DNA of 37,349 bases from Tritonibacter litoralis. Its GTDB lineage: Bacteria; Pseudomonadota; Alphaproteobacteria; Rhodobacterales; Rhodobacteraceae. Each line of letters opens with the position of its first letter. The stretch's first letter is position 1. The notes under the pieces are model-generated. The model searched no databases, was not told where the DNA came from, and saw only the letters and a program-made list of their open reading frames with translations. This document shows positions 16,288 through 23,543 of the stretch, piece by piece. The stretch is taken from the NCBI RefSeq assembly GCF_009496005.1, contig NZ_WIBF01000021.1, positions 1 through 37,349 on the forward strand, given 5' to 3'. Made by a program: the position numbers and the translations under genes.

Positions 16288-16710
16288 TCAGCCGCCGCAG
16301 CCGCCGATGGTGACTTTGACGTTGGCTTTGGTCATCTGGAATGACCCGTCCTCCATCTTGGCAACCGCCACAACATTCTGGGTCTTGGCCAGGCGAATGC
16401 GGGTCGCCGCACTGCGCGACGCGCTCATGGGGCCAAATTTGAACGTCACAACATTTGGAACCGGGTTTCCGTCTGCAAGAATCGTGATTTCAGCCGCGCC
16501 GGGTGCTTCAACCGAGATGGGGACCGTATTGCCGTTCTCTGCGATCTCTGGCGCGGTCAGCGTGATCCCGCCTTCGGTTGTGGCTTCCCCTCCCGTGAAG
16601 GCCGCAACTGCGTCATCTGTCAGGCTGGCAAAGGCCGGAAGCCCCGCAACCATAGCAAAGACACTTGTCCCAGAGCCCAACGCCAGCAGGCTTCGTCGTG
16701 TGAGTTTCAT
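16288..16710 (-). CDS. soxY: SoxY, sulfur carrier protein
   Basis: This 140-residue protein ends in the hallmark swinging arm VTIGGCGG, whose Cys138 carries the covalently bound sulfur intermediates. A Tat signal (TRRSLLALGSG at 4-14) exports it together with SoxZ. The immunoglobulin-like core fills the rest. It lies between soxX (22 bases upstream) and soxZ, in the canonical XYZA order, so the complete carrier cycle is encoded together. Confidence 0.96.
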   Translation of the reverse strand: MKLTRRSLLALGSGTSVFAMVAGLPAFASLTDDAVAAFTGGEATTEGGITLTAPEIAENGNTVPISVEAPGAAEITILADGNPVPNVVTFKFGPMSASRSAATRIRLAKTQNVVAVAKMEDGSFQMTKANVKVTIGGCGG

Positions 16711-16732
16711 CCGTATTCCTCCCTCTGAAAGA

Positions 16733-17209
16733 TCACTCTTCTTTCAGCGTCAAAAGATAGGCGACCACGTCCTCAACCTGCTGAGCGGTCAACAAAGGCT
16801 GGACCTCGCCATCGCCATGCGCGTCGCCGGTATAGGCATCGCCAAGGCGAATAAATCCGTCGGTGCGATAGAACGAAGGCATCATGCTGCCTTCGAACAT
16901 GACCTTGGCGTTGGCAACAATTCCGCGAAGCTCGGCAACCGTCCAGCGATCCGCAACGCCATCCAGCATTGGACCGATTTCGCCGTGAAACGGCAAATGG
17001 CTCAAGGCACTGACTTGGTGACAGGCAATGCAATTGCCCGCCCCCTTGTTCATCACCTCTGCGCCAACGGCTGGATCTCCCGGCTTACCGCTCAATGAGG
17101 CGGCAACGGCCCCGTCAACATATATCACATCCTGAGGTTTGGTGACGTCGCACCATCCGATGCCGGCCGTCAGCACAACGGCGACAGCGGCTCCAAAAGC
17201 GGTTCTCAT
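16733..17209 (-). CDS. soxX: SoxX, monoheme cytochrome of the SoxAX complex
   Basis: This 158-residue class I cytochrome c has a signal peptide of about 20 residues, one haem site CIACH (60-64), and a probable distal Met in GSMMPSFYR (109/110). With SoxA it forms the heterodimeric c-type cytochrome that initiates thiosulfate oxidation. The ATG at 17209 is chosen because GGGAGGG precedes it and the signal peptide starts there; upstream in-frame codons read through the promoter region. It opens the structural part of the operon, after a 153-base gap containing a strong operator-like palindrome. Confidence 0.94.
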   Translation of the reverse strand: MRTAFGAAVAVVLTAGIGWCDVTKPQDVIYVDGAVAASLSGKPGDPAVGAEVMNKGAGNCIACHQVSALSHLPFHGEIGPMLDGVADRWTVAELRGIVANAKVMFEGSMMPSFYRTDGFIRLGDAYTGDAHGDGEVQPLLTAQQVEDVVAYLLTLKEE

Positions 17210-17284
17210 GCGCCCTCCCTGGGTTCGATTCCTCTCCTTGGGTAAAGACCAGTCTAGGGCACATAATTTCGAACACGCAACAAC

Positions 17285-17304
17285 AAATTCATCTACGTGA
17301 ATTT
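17285..17304. promoter_or_regulatory. Candidate SoxR operator in the soxW-soxX gap
   Basis: AAATTCA (17285-17291) and TGAATTT (17298-17304) are exact inverted arms around a 6-base spacer, giving the ATTC-N8-GAAT core. In Pseudaminobacter salicylatoxidans SoxR is known to bind the equivalent wx region, and the related SqrR is reported, as I recall, to use an ATTC-N8-GAAT motif. The site lies 76 bases before the soxX start. Confidence 0.7.
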
Positions 17305-17362
17305 TTTTATATGTTCGCAAGTGCAGCATTCTGCGCACAAGTATTGCGTGAAAACACTGCTT

Positions 17363-17923
17363 TTAGTCCTTTTGCTCCAGAAATTTCCGCGCGTGATACT
17401 TTTGAAAGGGTTCCTGCCCCTCATAGCCTTTCTCAACCACCCACGTGAGCAGGTTCAGCGTTGTCCAACGACCAAAAGCGCCGGGCATGCTAACCACTGC
17501 GGCTTCCTGGGCTGATACCCCATCCCCCACCTCTTCTGGAAAGAAATACAGGCTGGGCGTGAACAAAGCGCCCCACCGCCGGACCATCTCTTTTTCCGGC
17601 AGGACGGTTCCATCAAAATCGGTAACCTCGATATCGCCGAACATATTGATCTGCACGACAAAGAAATGATCCTCGATCATCTGGGCGATGTCCGGTACCA
17701 CAAAGACTTCTTCGTGCATCTTTGTGCAATAGATACACCCGCGCTGTTCCACCAGGACCATCAATCGTTTGCCTTCGGCATTGGCATCCGCAAGGTCTTC
17801 GGCAAGATCCTTGAAAGTGTCGCGCATCCACGGCGCTTTGTGCAGACCGTCATCACCCAGCTCGGCAGCGCTCAGGCCTGTTGCCAAGGCCAAAGCGGCC
17901 AGTCCAAGAATAATCCGTTTCAT
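17363..17923 (-). CDS. soxW: SoxW, periplasmic thioredoxin
   Basis: This 186-residue protein has a signal peptide (about 1-20, ending LSAAELG) and a thioredoxin-fold redox motif CIYC at 63-66. SoxW accepts reductant from SoxV and keeps periplasmic Sox thiols reduced. The ATG at 17923 follows GGGAGGATC. It is 22 bases after soxV and is separated from soxX by an operator-bearing gap, so soxVW and soxX-F may be separately initiated. Confidence 0.92.
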   Translation of the reverse strand: MKRIILGLAALALATGLSAAELGDDGLHKAPWMRDTFKDLAEDLADANAEGKRLMVLVEQRGCIYCTKMHEEVFVVPDIAQMIEDHFFVVQINMFGDIEVTDFDGTVLPEKEMVRRWGALFTPSLYFFPEEVGDGVSAQEAAVVSMPGAFGRWTTLNLLTWVVEKGYEGQEPFQKYHARKFLEQKD

Positions 17924-17945
17924 TGTCGATCCTCCCAAATCAATT

Positions 17946-18686
17946 TCACCCCAACTGGGTAAACCAGGGGATATGCTCCAACATCCACGCCGCAATGAGA
18001 TTGACCGAATTGGTCGCGATCAGCACGCCAAAGAGGATCAACAACAACCCCATCAGCTTTTCGACCAACCCCAGGTATTTTCGAAAACCCGCCATCCAAC
18101 GCATAAACGGCCCGATAAACAAAGCGGCCAGAACAAAGGGAAATGTCATTCCCAACCCATAAAGGAACAGCAGCCAGGCCCCTTGGCCTGCGGTCTCTTG
18201 GCCTGCCGCCGTAAAAAGGATTGCAGCCAAAACCGGTCCGACACAGGGCGTCCAGCCAAAGGCAAAGGCAAGCCCAATCACGTAAGCGCCAAGAAACCCG
18301 ACATTGGACACATCCCCCGCATCTGCGCGCAATTGGCGATACAGAATTCCGATCTTCACAACACCCAGGAAATGCAGCCCCATGGCAATAATGAGCGCCG
18401 CCGCCCCCCAGCGCAGGATGTCAAAATAGTCTCGCAACACCCCACCAAAAAGCGAAGCGCTGGCCCCAAGGCCTACAAAAACCGTGATCACCCCAAGGGA
18501 AAAACAAGTCGCCGAGATCACAGCCCGCAGCCGCACCGCGCGCGAGATATCAGTCCCGGCAGAAATCTGATTCATCCCGATTCCCGCCATGTAGCTCAGA
18601 TAAAATGGCACGATTGGCAGGATGCAGGGTGATAAAAAAGACAGCAATCCCGCGGTTACAGCCCCCAAAATCGTGACATCAAACAT
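17946..18686 (-). CDS. soxV: SoxV, CcdA/DsbD-type membrane thiol transporter
   Basis: This 246-residue protein has six predicted membrane helices. The two redox cysteines sit in the CcdA signature positions: Cys21 (SFLSPCILPIVPFYLSY) and the FGWTPCVGP motif in TM4. It shuttles electrons from cytosolic thioredoxin to SoxW in the periplasm. The start at 18686 (MFDVTILGAV) has the TM1 directly after it; a short upstream in-frame extension lacks support. It is divergent from soxS across 84 bases. Confidence 0.93.
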   Translation of the reverse strand: MFDVTILGAVTAGLLSFLSPCILPIVPFYLSYMAGIGMNQISAGTDISRAVRLRAVISATCFSLGVITVFVGLGASASLFGGVLRDYFDILRWGAAALIIAMGLHFLGVVKIGILYRQLRADAGDVSNVGFLGAYVIGLAFAFGWTPCVGPVLAAILFTAAGQETAGQGAWLLFLYGLGMTFPFVLAALFIGPFMRWMAGFRKYLGLVEKLMGLLLILFGVLIATNSVNLIAAWMLEHIPWFTQLG

Positions 18687-18712
18687 AATACCGCCAAACG
18701 TTGCTTTTAGAC

Positions 18713-18728
18713 ATTCACACATTAGATT
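18713..18728. promoter_or_regulatory. Candidate SoxR operator between soxV and soxS
   Basis: ATTC (18713-18716), 8 bases and GATT (18725-18728) give a one-mismatch version of the ATTC-N8-GAAT box. It overlaps a further AT-rich near-palindrome, ATTATGTATGAT. In Pseudaminobacter the homologous sv region is a known SoxR target, so a site here is expected; the exact bases are my estimate. Confidence 0.45.
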
Positions 18729-18770
18729 ATGTATGATTAAATTGAGACGTCAACAAAAAGGGCAAATCAG

Positions 18771-19133
18771 ATGCTGCGCGCCTCATTGATCATACTGGCC
18801 TGTGCCCTGCCGATCTCAGCTGCGGCTGAGACGGTGCTCCTCATGGCTGAAGAAGATGGCTGTGTTTGGTGTGCAAAATGGGATTCTGAGATTTCGCATA
18901 TCTATCCCAAGACAGCCGAAGGCCGCACAGCGCCGCTGGAACGCTATGATCTGCGCGGAGAGACGCCAGCGTATGAGTTTACCCGCCGAGTCACCTTTAC
19001 ACCGACATTCCTTTTAATAGACGATGGACAAGAGGTTGGACGCATCGAAGGCTATCCAGGAGAAGATTTCTTTTGGCCACTTCTGAACGACCTTTTTGCG
19101 CGTGCAGGTATTTCCTTGGATCAGCGCGGTTGA
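18771..19133 (+). CDS. soxS: SoxS, periplasmic thioredoxin-like protein
   Basis: This 120-residue protein has a signal peptide (about 1-19, ending ISAAAE) and the redox motif CVWC (31-34), followed by the thioredoxin-like TFTPTFLLIDDG with its cis-proline. SoxS is known to maintain or reactivate the SoxYZ carrier thiol. It opens the soxSRT operon, divergent from soxV, and is separated from soxR by 6 bases. Confidence 0.9.
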   Translation: MLRASLIILACALPISAAAETVLLMAEEDGCVWCAKWDSEISHIYPKTAEGRTAPLERYDLRGETPAYEFTRRVTFTPTFLLIDDGQEVGRIEGYPGEDFFWPLLNDLFARAGISLDQRG

Positions 19134-19139
19134 CCCATT

Positions 19140-19523
19140 ATGGAAAAGACTATGAGTACTGACATGCCGACCCCGCCCGAGACATCCTCTCGCCTGCCCG
19201 TCTTTGACGCAAACATGTGCGCTGAGGATATGGACCGGATGATGGAGAACGCACAGCGTGCGTCCAACTTCTTGAAGGCGATCAGCCACGAGGGTCGTTT
19301 GATGATCCTGTGTCATCTGGCGTCGGGCGAAAAATCCGTGACCGAGCTCGAAGAGCTGTTATCCGCGCGCCAGGCTGCGGTGTCGCAGCAACTGTCCCGT
19401 CTCCGCCTCGAAGGGCTGGTGACGCCACGCCGCGATGGTAAGACCATTTACTATCGCTTGACAGACGACCGGCCAAAGCAAATCATGGAAGTTGTCTACG
19501 ACCTGTTCTGTAGGGAGGACTGA
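19140..19523 (+). CDS. soxR: SoxR, ArsR-family repressor with persulfide-sensor cysteines
   Basis: This 127-residue winged-helix repressor has its recognition helix near 78-90 (RQAAVSQQLSRLRLEGL) and the wing RRDGKTIYYRL. Cysteines are at 27, 58 (LMILCHL) and 124 (DLFC). The 66-residue spacing of Cys58 and Cys124 equals that of Cys41 and Cys107 of Rhodobacter SqrR, which form an intramolecular polysulfide link. It should therefore derepress sox genes when sulfane sulfur accumulates. The start is uncertain: ATG at 19140 is taken, but Met5 at 19152 has the better ribosome-binding site (GGAAA). Confidence 0.92.
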   Translation: MEKTMSTDMPTPPETSSRLPVFDANMCAEDMDRMMENAQRASNFLKAISHEGRLMILCHLASGEKSVTELEELLSARQAAVSQQLSRLRLEGLVTPRRDGKTIYYRLTDDRPKQIMEVVYDLFCRED

Positions 19524-19576
19524 CCAGCGCAATTCTTGTTGTCGCCGGTCCAAGGGTGGTGACAGGGAGGATCACA

Positions 19577-20629
19577 GTGCTGGAATGGCTCGGCGAAGCA
19601 AACACCGCCGCGCTGGTGGGTCTATTGGGCGGCATCGCTCTTGGACTGGCTGCGCGCATCGGTCGGTTTTGCACACTTGGTGCGATCGAAGACATGCTCT
19701 ATGGCGGCGACGATCGACGCTTGCGGATGTGGGGGATCGCCATCGGCACCGCCATCGTCGCAACCCATATGGCGGTCGCGTTTGACTTGTTTGATCTCTC
19801 TCACTCTGCCTACCTGGATCGGGCTTGGAACCCCGTTGGCACCCTCATCGGCGGGCTGATGTTTGGCTATGGTATGGCGCTTAGCGGGAATTGCGGATAT
19901 GGCGCGCTTGCCCGGCTGGGCGGCGGGGATCTCAGGGCCTTTGTCATTGTGATTGTGATGGGGCTTTCGGCCTATTTTGTCATGTCCGGTCCGCTGGCCC
20001 ATGGGCGAGTTTGGCTGTTTCCGGTTGAAACGGGAACAACGCAGCCACAGGGGTTTTCTCAACTGGCCGACCAGATGGGCCTCCCGCCAGGGCTGATTGG
20101 CCTGACAGTTGGACTGGGGTTTTTCGCATTGTCCCTGTCGAGTGCGAAAATACGCAGCGCGCCCAAATACATCTTTTGGGGTGTGATCGTCGGACTTGCC
20201 GTGACGTCGGGTTGGGTGGGAACATCCTGGATCGCAACCGCAGGATTTGCCGCAGAACCCATTGAAACCCATACGTTTGCAGCCCCAATTGGGGACACCA
20301 TCTTGTATGGTATGACGGCCTCAGGAAATGCGCTGTCGTTCAGCGTTGGCTCCATTTGCGGCGTGGTTCTGGGGGCTATTCTTGGATCCTGGAGCAAAGG
20401 TCACTTCCGCTGGGAGGCCTGCGACGATCCCCGCGAATTGGGCCGCCAAATACTGGGCGCGGCGCTAATGGGCCCCGGCGCTGTGCTGGCGGTGGGATGC
20501 AGCGTCGGCCAGGGGATCGCGGCCTTCTCCGTCTTGGCCTTCAGCGCGCCAATTGCGCTTTTGGCCATCCTTGTGGGGGCAGCCCTGGGTCTGAAACAGC
20601 TCATTGCAGGCTTTACCACCGCGTCCTAA
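19577..20629 (+). CDS. soxT: SoxT, YeeE/YedE-family sulfur-compound transporter
   Basis: This integral membrane protein of about 350 residues has roughly ten helices. It carries the conserved cysteines of the YeeE/YedE (TsuA, PmpA/B) family: RFCTLGAIED, SGNCGYGALARLGGGDLR, GSICGVVLG and VGCSVGQGI. Family members pass thiosulfate or related sulfur species through relays of these thiols. A GTG at 19577 is preferred because GGGAGG lies 6 bases before it; an earlier in-frame GTG at 19556 has no site. It is third in soxSRT, and in Pseudaminobacter this cluster is required for chemolithotrophic growth on thiosulfate. It could import substrate for sensing by SoxR or export product. Confidence 0.88.
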   Translation: MLEWLGEANTAALVGLLGGIALGLAARIGRFCTLGAIEDMLYGGDDRRLRMWGIAIGTAIVATHMAVAFDLFDLSHSAYLDRAWNPVGTLIGGLMFGYGMALSGNCGYGALARLGGGDLRAFVIVIVMGLSAYFVMSGPLAHGRVWLFPVETGTTQPQGFSQLADQMGLPPGLIGLTVGLGFFALSLSSAKIRSAPKYIFWGVIVGLAVTSGWVGTSWIATAGFAAEPIETHTFAAPIGDTILYGMTASGNALSFSVGSICGVVLGAILGSWSKGHFRWEACDDPRELGRQILGAALMGPGAVLAVGCSVGQGIAAFSVLAFSAPIALLAILVGAALGLKQLIAGFTTAS

Positions 20630-20650
20630 ACCACGCCCTGCCTTTTCCAC

Positions 20651-21433
20651 CTACAAGGTAGCAGGCATATGCGGCGGGGAAATGTCCCGCACCTTGTGCA
20701 ACAGATCGATGAACCCCGCCACCTGATGCTGGGCCGTGGCCGCGCCTTTTTCTGCGGTCGCCAGGCTTGCATCCCCAACGGTGCCATCCGGATTCAGATC
20801 CGAGGCGATCCAACCCCGGCTGACCGGCCCAATGGGCGAGATCGGATCCGTCATTGCAGCGGATTTGAAATTCTGCGCCTGTGTCATGTCCACCGTGTCC
20901 GGAAAAAAGCTACGCATCAGCGAGGTCTCAACATCGCCGCCGTGAATACCGTATCGGCGTTCCTCTTCTGTAAACAGACCCTCGGGATGGCCGAAACTGC
21001 CCCACTGGCATTTCACCGCCAACATCCCCGCCTGGATCCGCAATTCCCGGCTGAGGATCGAGATCAAATCCAGATTGCCGCCGTGGCTGTTGACGATCAC
21101 CAGTTTGCGAAAACCGGCGCGGGCGATGGACAGGCCAATCTCGGTCCAGACCTCCAAGGCAGAGGCCGCCGACAGGGTCAACGTGCCTTTGGCCCACAAA
21201 TGTTCATTGGATTTCCCCACCGCCTGCACCGGCAAGACCCAGGCCTCCAGATCATCGGGGCAAGACCTGCGGAATGTCGCCAGCATGCCTTCCATGATCA
21301 ACGTATCCGTTCCCACCGGCAGATGCGGTCCGTGTTGTTCGATGGCAGCGGTGGGCAAAATGGCGATGCTGCGATCAGGGTCGATGTGGTCGAAATCAGG
21401 GGCGCGGCATTCGGCCCAGTTATAAACGCTCAT
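20651..21433 (-). CDS. Creatininase-family amidohydrolase
   Basis: This 260-residue cytosolic metal-dependent hydrolase of the creatininase/Arf fold carries the family metal motifs EQHGPHLPVGTD (32-43), NSHGGN (115-120) and HGGDVETS (164-171). The family opens cyclic amides (creatinine) or cleaves formamides. Its ATG overlaps the stop of the oxygenase gene (ATGA), so it is the last step of the nine-gene operon. It would fit opening of a ring made by the upstream amidohydrolase and oxygenase. Whether the substrate is creatinine cannot be told. Confidence 0.85.
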   Translation of the reverse strand: MSVYNWAECRAPDFDHIDPDRSIAILPTAAIEQHGPHLPVGTDTLIMEGMLATFRRSCPDDLEAWVLPVQAVGKSNEHLWAKGTLTLSAASALEVWTEIGLSIARAGFRKLVIVNSHGGNLDLISILSRELRIQAGMLAVKCQWGSFGHPEGLFTEEERRYGIHGGDVETSLMRSFFPDTVDMTQAQNFKSAAMTDPISPIGPVSRGWIASDLNPDGTVGDASLATAEKGAATAQHQVAGFIDLLHKVRDISPPHMPATL

Positions 21434-22350
21434 GTGGGGTCCTTGCTGTCATAGGTCGCCGTCAGCCGCATCCGCAGATAGTCGGCGGCCAAAATGGGGG
21501 CAAAGGCGGGGGCACCGGTGCCCGGAAGGGCTGCAATCAGACTGTCTGGATTGGGATCAAGGAAAAACGCAATCGAGCGCCGGGCCCGAGGCGGGGCCAG
21601 AACCCGGTGCGGGGTCGAGACATAGGTGTTATTGCTCCACCGCATCAGGCAATCGCCAATATTGACCACAAAGGCACCCGGCACATGGGGCACATCGGTC
21701 CAATGGCCACCGCGCGGACGCACTTGCAGCCCCGGCGCATCATCCGTCATCAGCAGTGTGATACTGCCATAATCCGTATGAGCGCCCGCGCCGATCTCAT
21801 CCGCGAGGCCTTGCGCGGGTGGATAGGACAGCATGCGCAAGGTAGCCATGGGTGCGGTGAAATGCGGAGCAAAGAACCCCGGATCCAGCCCCAGATCCAC
21901 CTCAAACGCGCGGTGAAGGGCCACGCCAAAGGCCAGCGCCGCGTCATAGTATTGCAAGGCCGTGTCGCGAAACCCCGGCAAATCAGGCCAGACATTGACC
22001 CCGCGAAACGGCTCTCCTGCCAGAACCCGTGGGTCATCCACCGCCAGATCAAACCCCACGTTAAACGCCTGTTTCTGATCCACCTGCCCCGAGGTTTCAT
22101 CCAACCGTTCCGACCCAACCGCCGCCCATCCACGATTGTGCGGGTTATTGGCAATCGACAGCGGTGCCTTGGCCACATCCGGTTGGGCAAAAAACGCATC
22201 CGCCTGGGCAAAGAGCTCTTGTACCAGCGCCATCGGCAGCGGATGGTTCGTGATCAGAAAAAACCCGGTGTCCCGGCAGGCCTGCCCCAAAGCGGCGGCA
22301 AAGCCTGCGGGATCCGCCGCGTTCTGGTGCCAATCCAAAACAGGTATCAT
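21430..22350 (-). CDS. Fe(II)/2-oxoglutarate oxygenase, isopenicillin-N-synthase-like
   Basis: This 306-residue protein has the jelly-roll iron site HTD (His191, Asp193) in GAHTDYGSITLL and His248 in STPHRV. An R-x-S pair at 257/259 (RRSIAFF) is the signature for 2-oxoglutarate binding, making it a dioxygenase rather than a true isopenicillin N synthase. An N-terminal DIOX_N region covers about 2-110. Members hydroxylate or demethylate small molecules, including pyrimidines in fungal thymine 7-hydroxylase. The start at 22350 follows AAGGCGC. It lies 11 bases after the quinone oxidoreductase gene and overlaps the creatininase. Confidence 0.88.
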   Translation of the reverse strand: MIPVLDWHQNAADPAGFAAALGQACRDTGFFLITNHPLPMALVQELFAQADAFFAQPDVAKAPLSIANNPHNRGWAAVGSERLDETSGQVDQKQAFNVGFDLAVDDPRVLAGEPFRGVNVWPDLPGFRDTALQYYDAALAFGVALHRAFEVDLGLDPGFFAPHFTAPMATLRMLSYPPAQGLADEIGAGAHTDYGSITLLMTDDAPGLQVRPRGGHWTDVPHVPGAFVVNIGDCLMRWSNNTYVSTPHRVLAPPRARRSIAFFLDPNPDSLIAALPGTGAPAFAPILAADYLRMRLTATYDSKDPT

Positions 22351-22361
22351 GTCAGCGCCTT

Positions 22362-22964
22362 TCAATAGGGGGTCAGCAGGTAATCCAGCCGCCGATCCAC
22401 CCGCACCAGATGTTTGGCGCGGCTTTCGGTGGTGGAGCCGTCCATCAGGTAATGCGCGGCAAAGGCGGTCTTGCACCCCCGCGCGCACAAGGCCCGCACG
22501 CCCCGCTGCAAAATGCGTCGCCCCGGCGCGCCAATCATCCGTGTCAGCCACCAGCTGGCCCCGCAAGTGGTAAAGACCCCCAAACGTTCGATATGGCGCA
22601 ACCCAGGTTCGATATTGCCCCCTTCAGGCGGCGGCATGTGAAACGCAAGGCCAGGCACCAGGACCCGATCCAACCACCCTTTGAGCATCGCCGGAGGCCC
22701 ATACCACCAGGTTGGATAGACAAAGATAATCGTGTCGCACCATTCCAGCGCTTCGCAGTCTTCCTCGATCCCGGTTCGGTTGAGCGCTTGATCCTCGTAG
22801 AACGAATGCCCCTGCGCAGTGAGAACTGGATTAAACTGACGGTCATACAGATCCAGAACCCGGGTTTGCGCGCCAATCAATTCCAGCCGCTTCACCACGC
22901 GCTCTTTGACCGCATGGGTAAAGCTGCTGGGGCGCGGATGGCAGTAAACAACCAAAGCTTTCAT
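22362..22964 (-). CDS. NAD(P)H dehydrogenase (quinone)-like flavoprotein, copy 1
   Basis: This 200-residue flavodoxin-fold protein is of the NQO1/MdaB/KefF type. The FAD/FMN phosphate loop is near the N-terminus (CHPRPSSFTHAVKERV), the active-site strand has FVYPTWWYGPPAMLKGWLDR, and a glycine-bearing loop TTCGASWW lies near 135. It reduces quinones or a bound substrate with two electrons. Its ATG shares one base with the preceding stop (TAATG). It is clearly paralogous to the neighbouring gene but well diverged. Confidence 0.85.
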   Translation of the reverse strand: MKALVVYCHPRPSSFTHAVKERVVKRLELIGAQTRVLDLYDRQFNPVLTAQGHSFYEDQALNRTGIEEDCEALEWCDTIIFVYPTWWYGPPAMLKGWLDRVLVPGLAFHMPPPEGGNIEPGLRHIERLGVFTTCGASWWLTRMIGAPGRRILQRGVRALCARGCKTAFAAHYLMDGSTTESRAKHLVRVDRRLDYLLTPY

Positions 22965-23542
22965 TACAAACTTCCTATGGTGTGTCGCACCCGCGCCAGA
23001 TGGGCCTGGCGCGTTGCGTCTGTATTTCGGTTCATATCGTACAGCGGCAAATACCGGGTCGGCGGCATGCCACAGGCATAGCGCAGCGACCGGGTCACTG
23101 TTTTGCGCGGCGGATCACCGTTCAGCATGGCCCGCCACCGCGTGCCACCATAGGTCGTGCAGGCCACCAGTTTTTTGACATTTGTCAGCCCCGGGCGGAC
23201 CTTGCCGTTTTCCAGTTTGAAACTGACCCCCGGCAAATTCACCCGATCCAGAAAACCTTTTAAAATGGCCGGATAGCCAAAATTCCACACCGGAAACACC
23301 ATCACCAATGCATCCGCTGCCCGCAGACGCTCCACATAGGCCCGCACGGTTTCGATGTTGGATGGCTCGTCGTGATACCCACGTCGTTCCTCGGTCGTGA
23401 GCACGGGTGAGAACCCTTCGGAGTAAAGATTGCAATCATCAACCTGCCATCCGCTGTCCCCCAAGGCTTCGATGACGGTTTCATGCACCGCCGCGTTAAA
23501 GCTTTCGGGACAAGGATGCGCAAACAGGACCAAGGCACGCAT
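22964..23542 (-). CDS. NAD(P)H dehydrogenase (quinone)-like flavoprotein, copy 2
   Basis: This 192-residue flavodoxin-fold oxidoreductase has the same motifs as its neighbour: AHPCPESFNAAVHETV for flavin phosphate binding, FPVWNFGYPAILKGFLDR, and TTYGGTRWRAM. Its ATG begins 1 base after the oxidase stop. Having two adjacent copies in one operon suggests a heterodimer or two sequential reductions. Reoxidising the FAD oxidase through the quinone pool, or detoxifying a quinoid product, are both possible. Confidence 0.85.
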   Translation of the reverse strand: MRALVLFAHPCPESFNAAVHETVIEALGDSGWQVDDCNLYSEGFSPVLTTEERRGYHDEPSNIETVRAYVERLRAADALVMVFPVWNFGYPAILKGFLDRVNLPGVSFKLENGKVRPGLTNVKKLVACTTYGGTRWRAMLNGDPPRKTVTRSLRYACGMPPTRYLPLYDMNRNTDATRQAHLARVRHTIGSL

Positions 23543-23543
23543 T

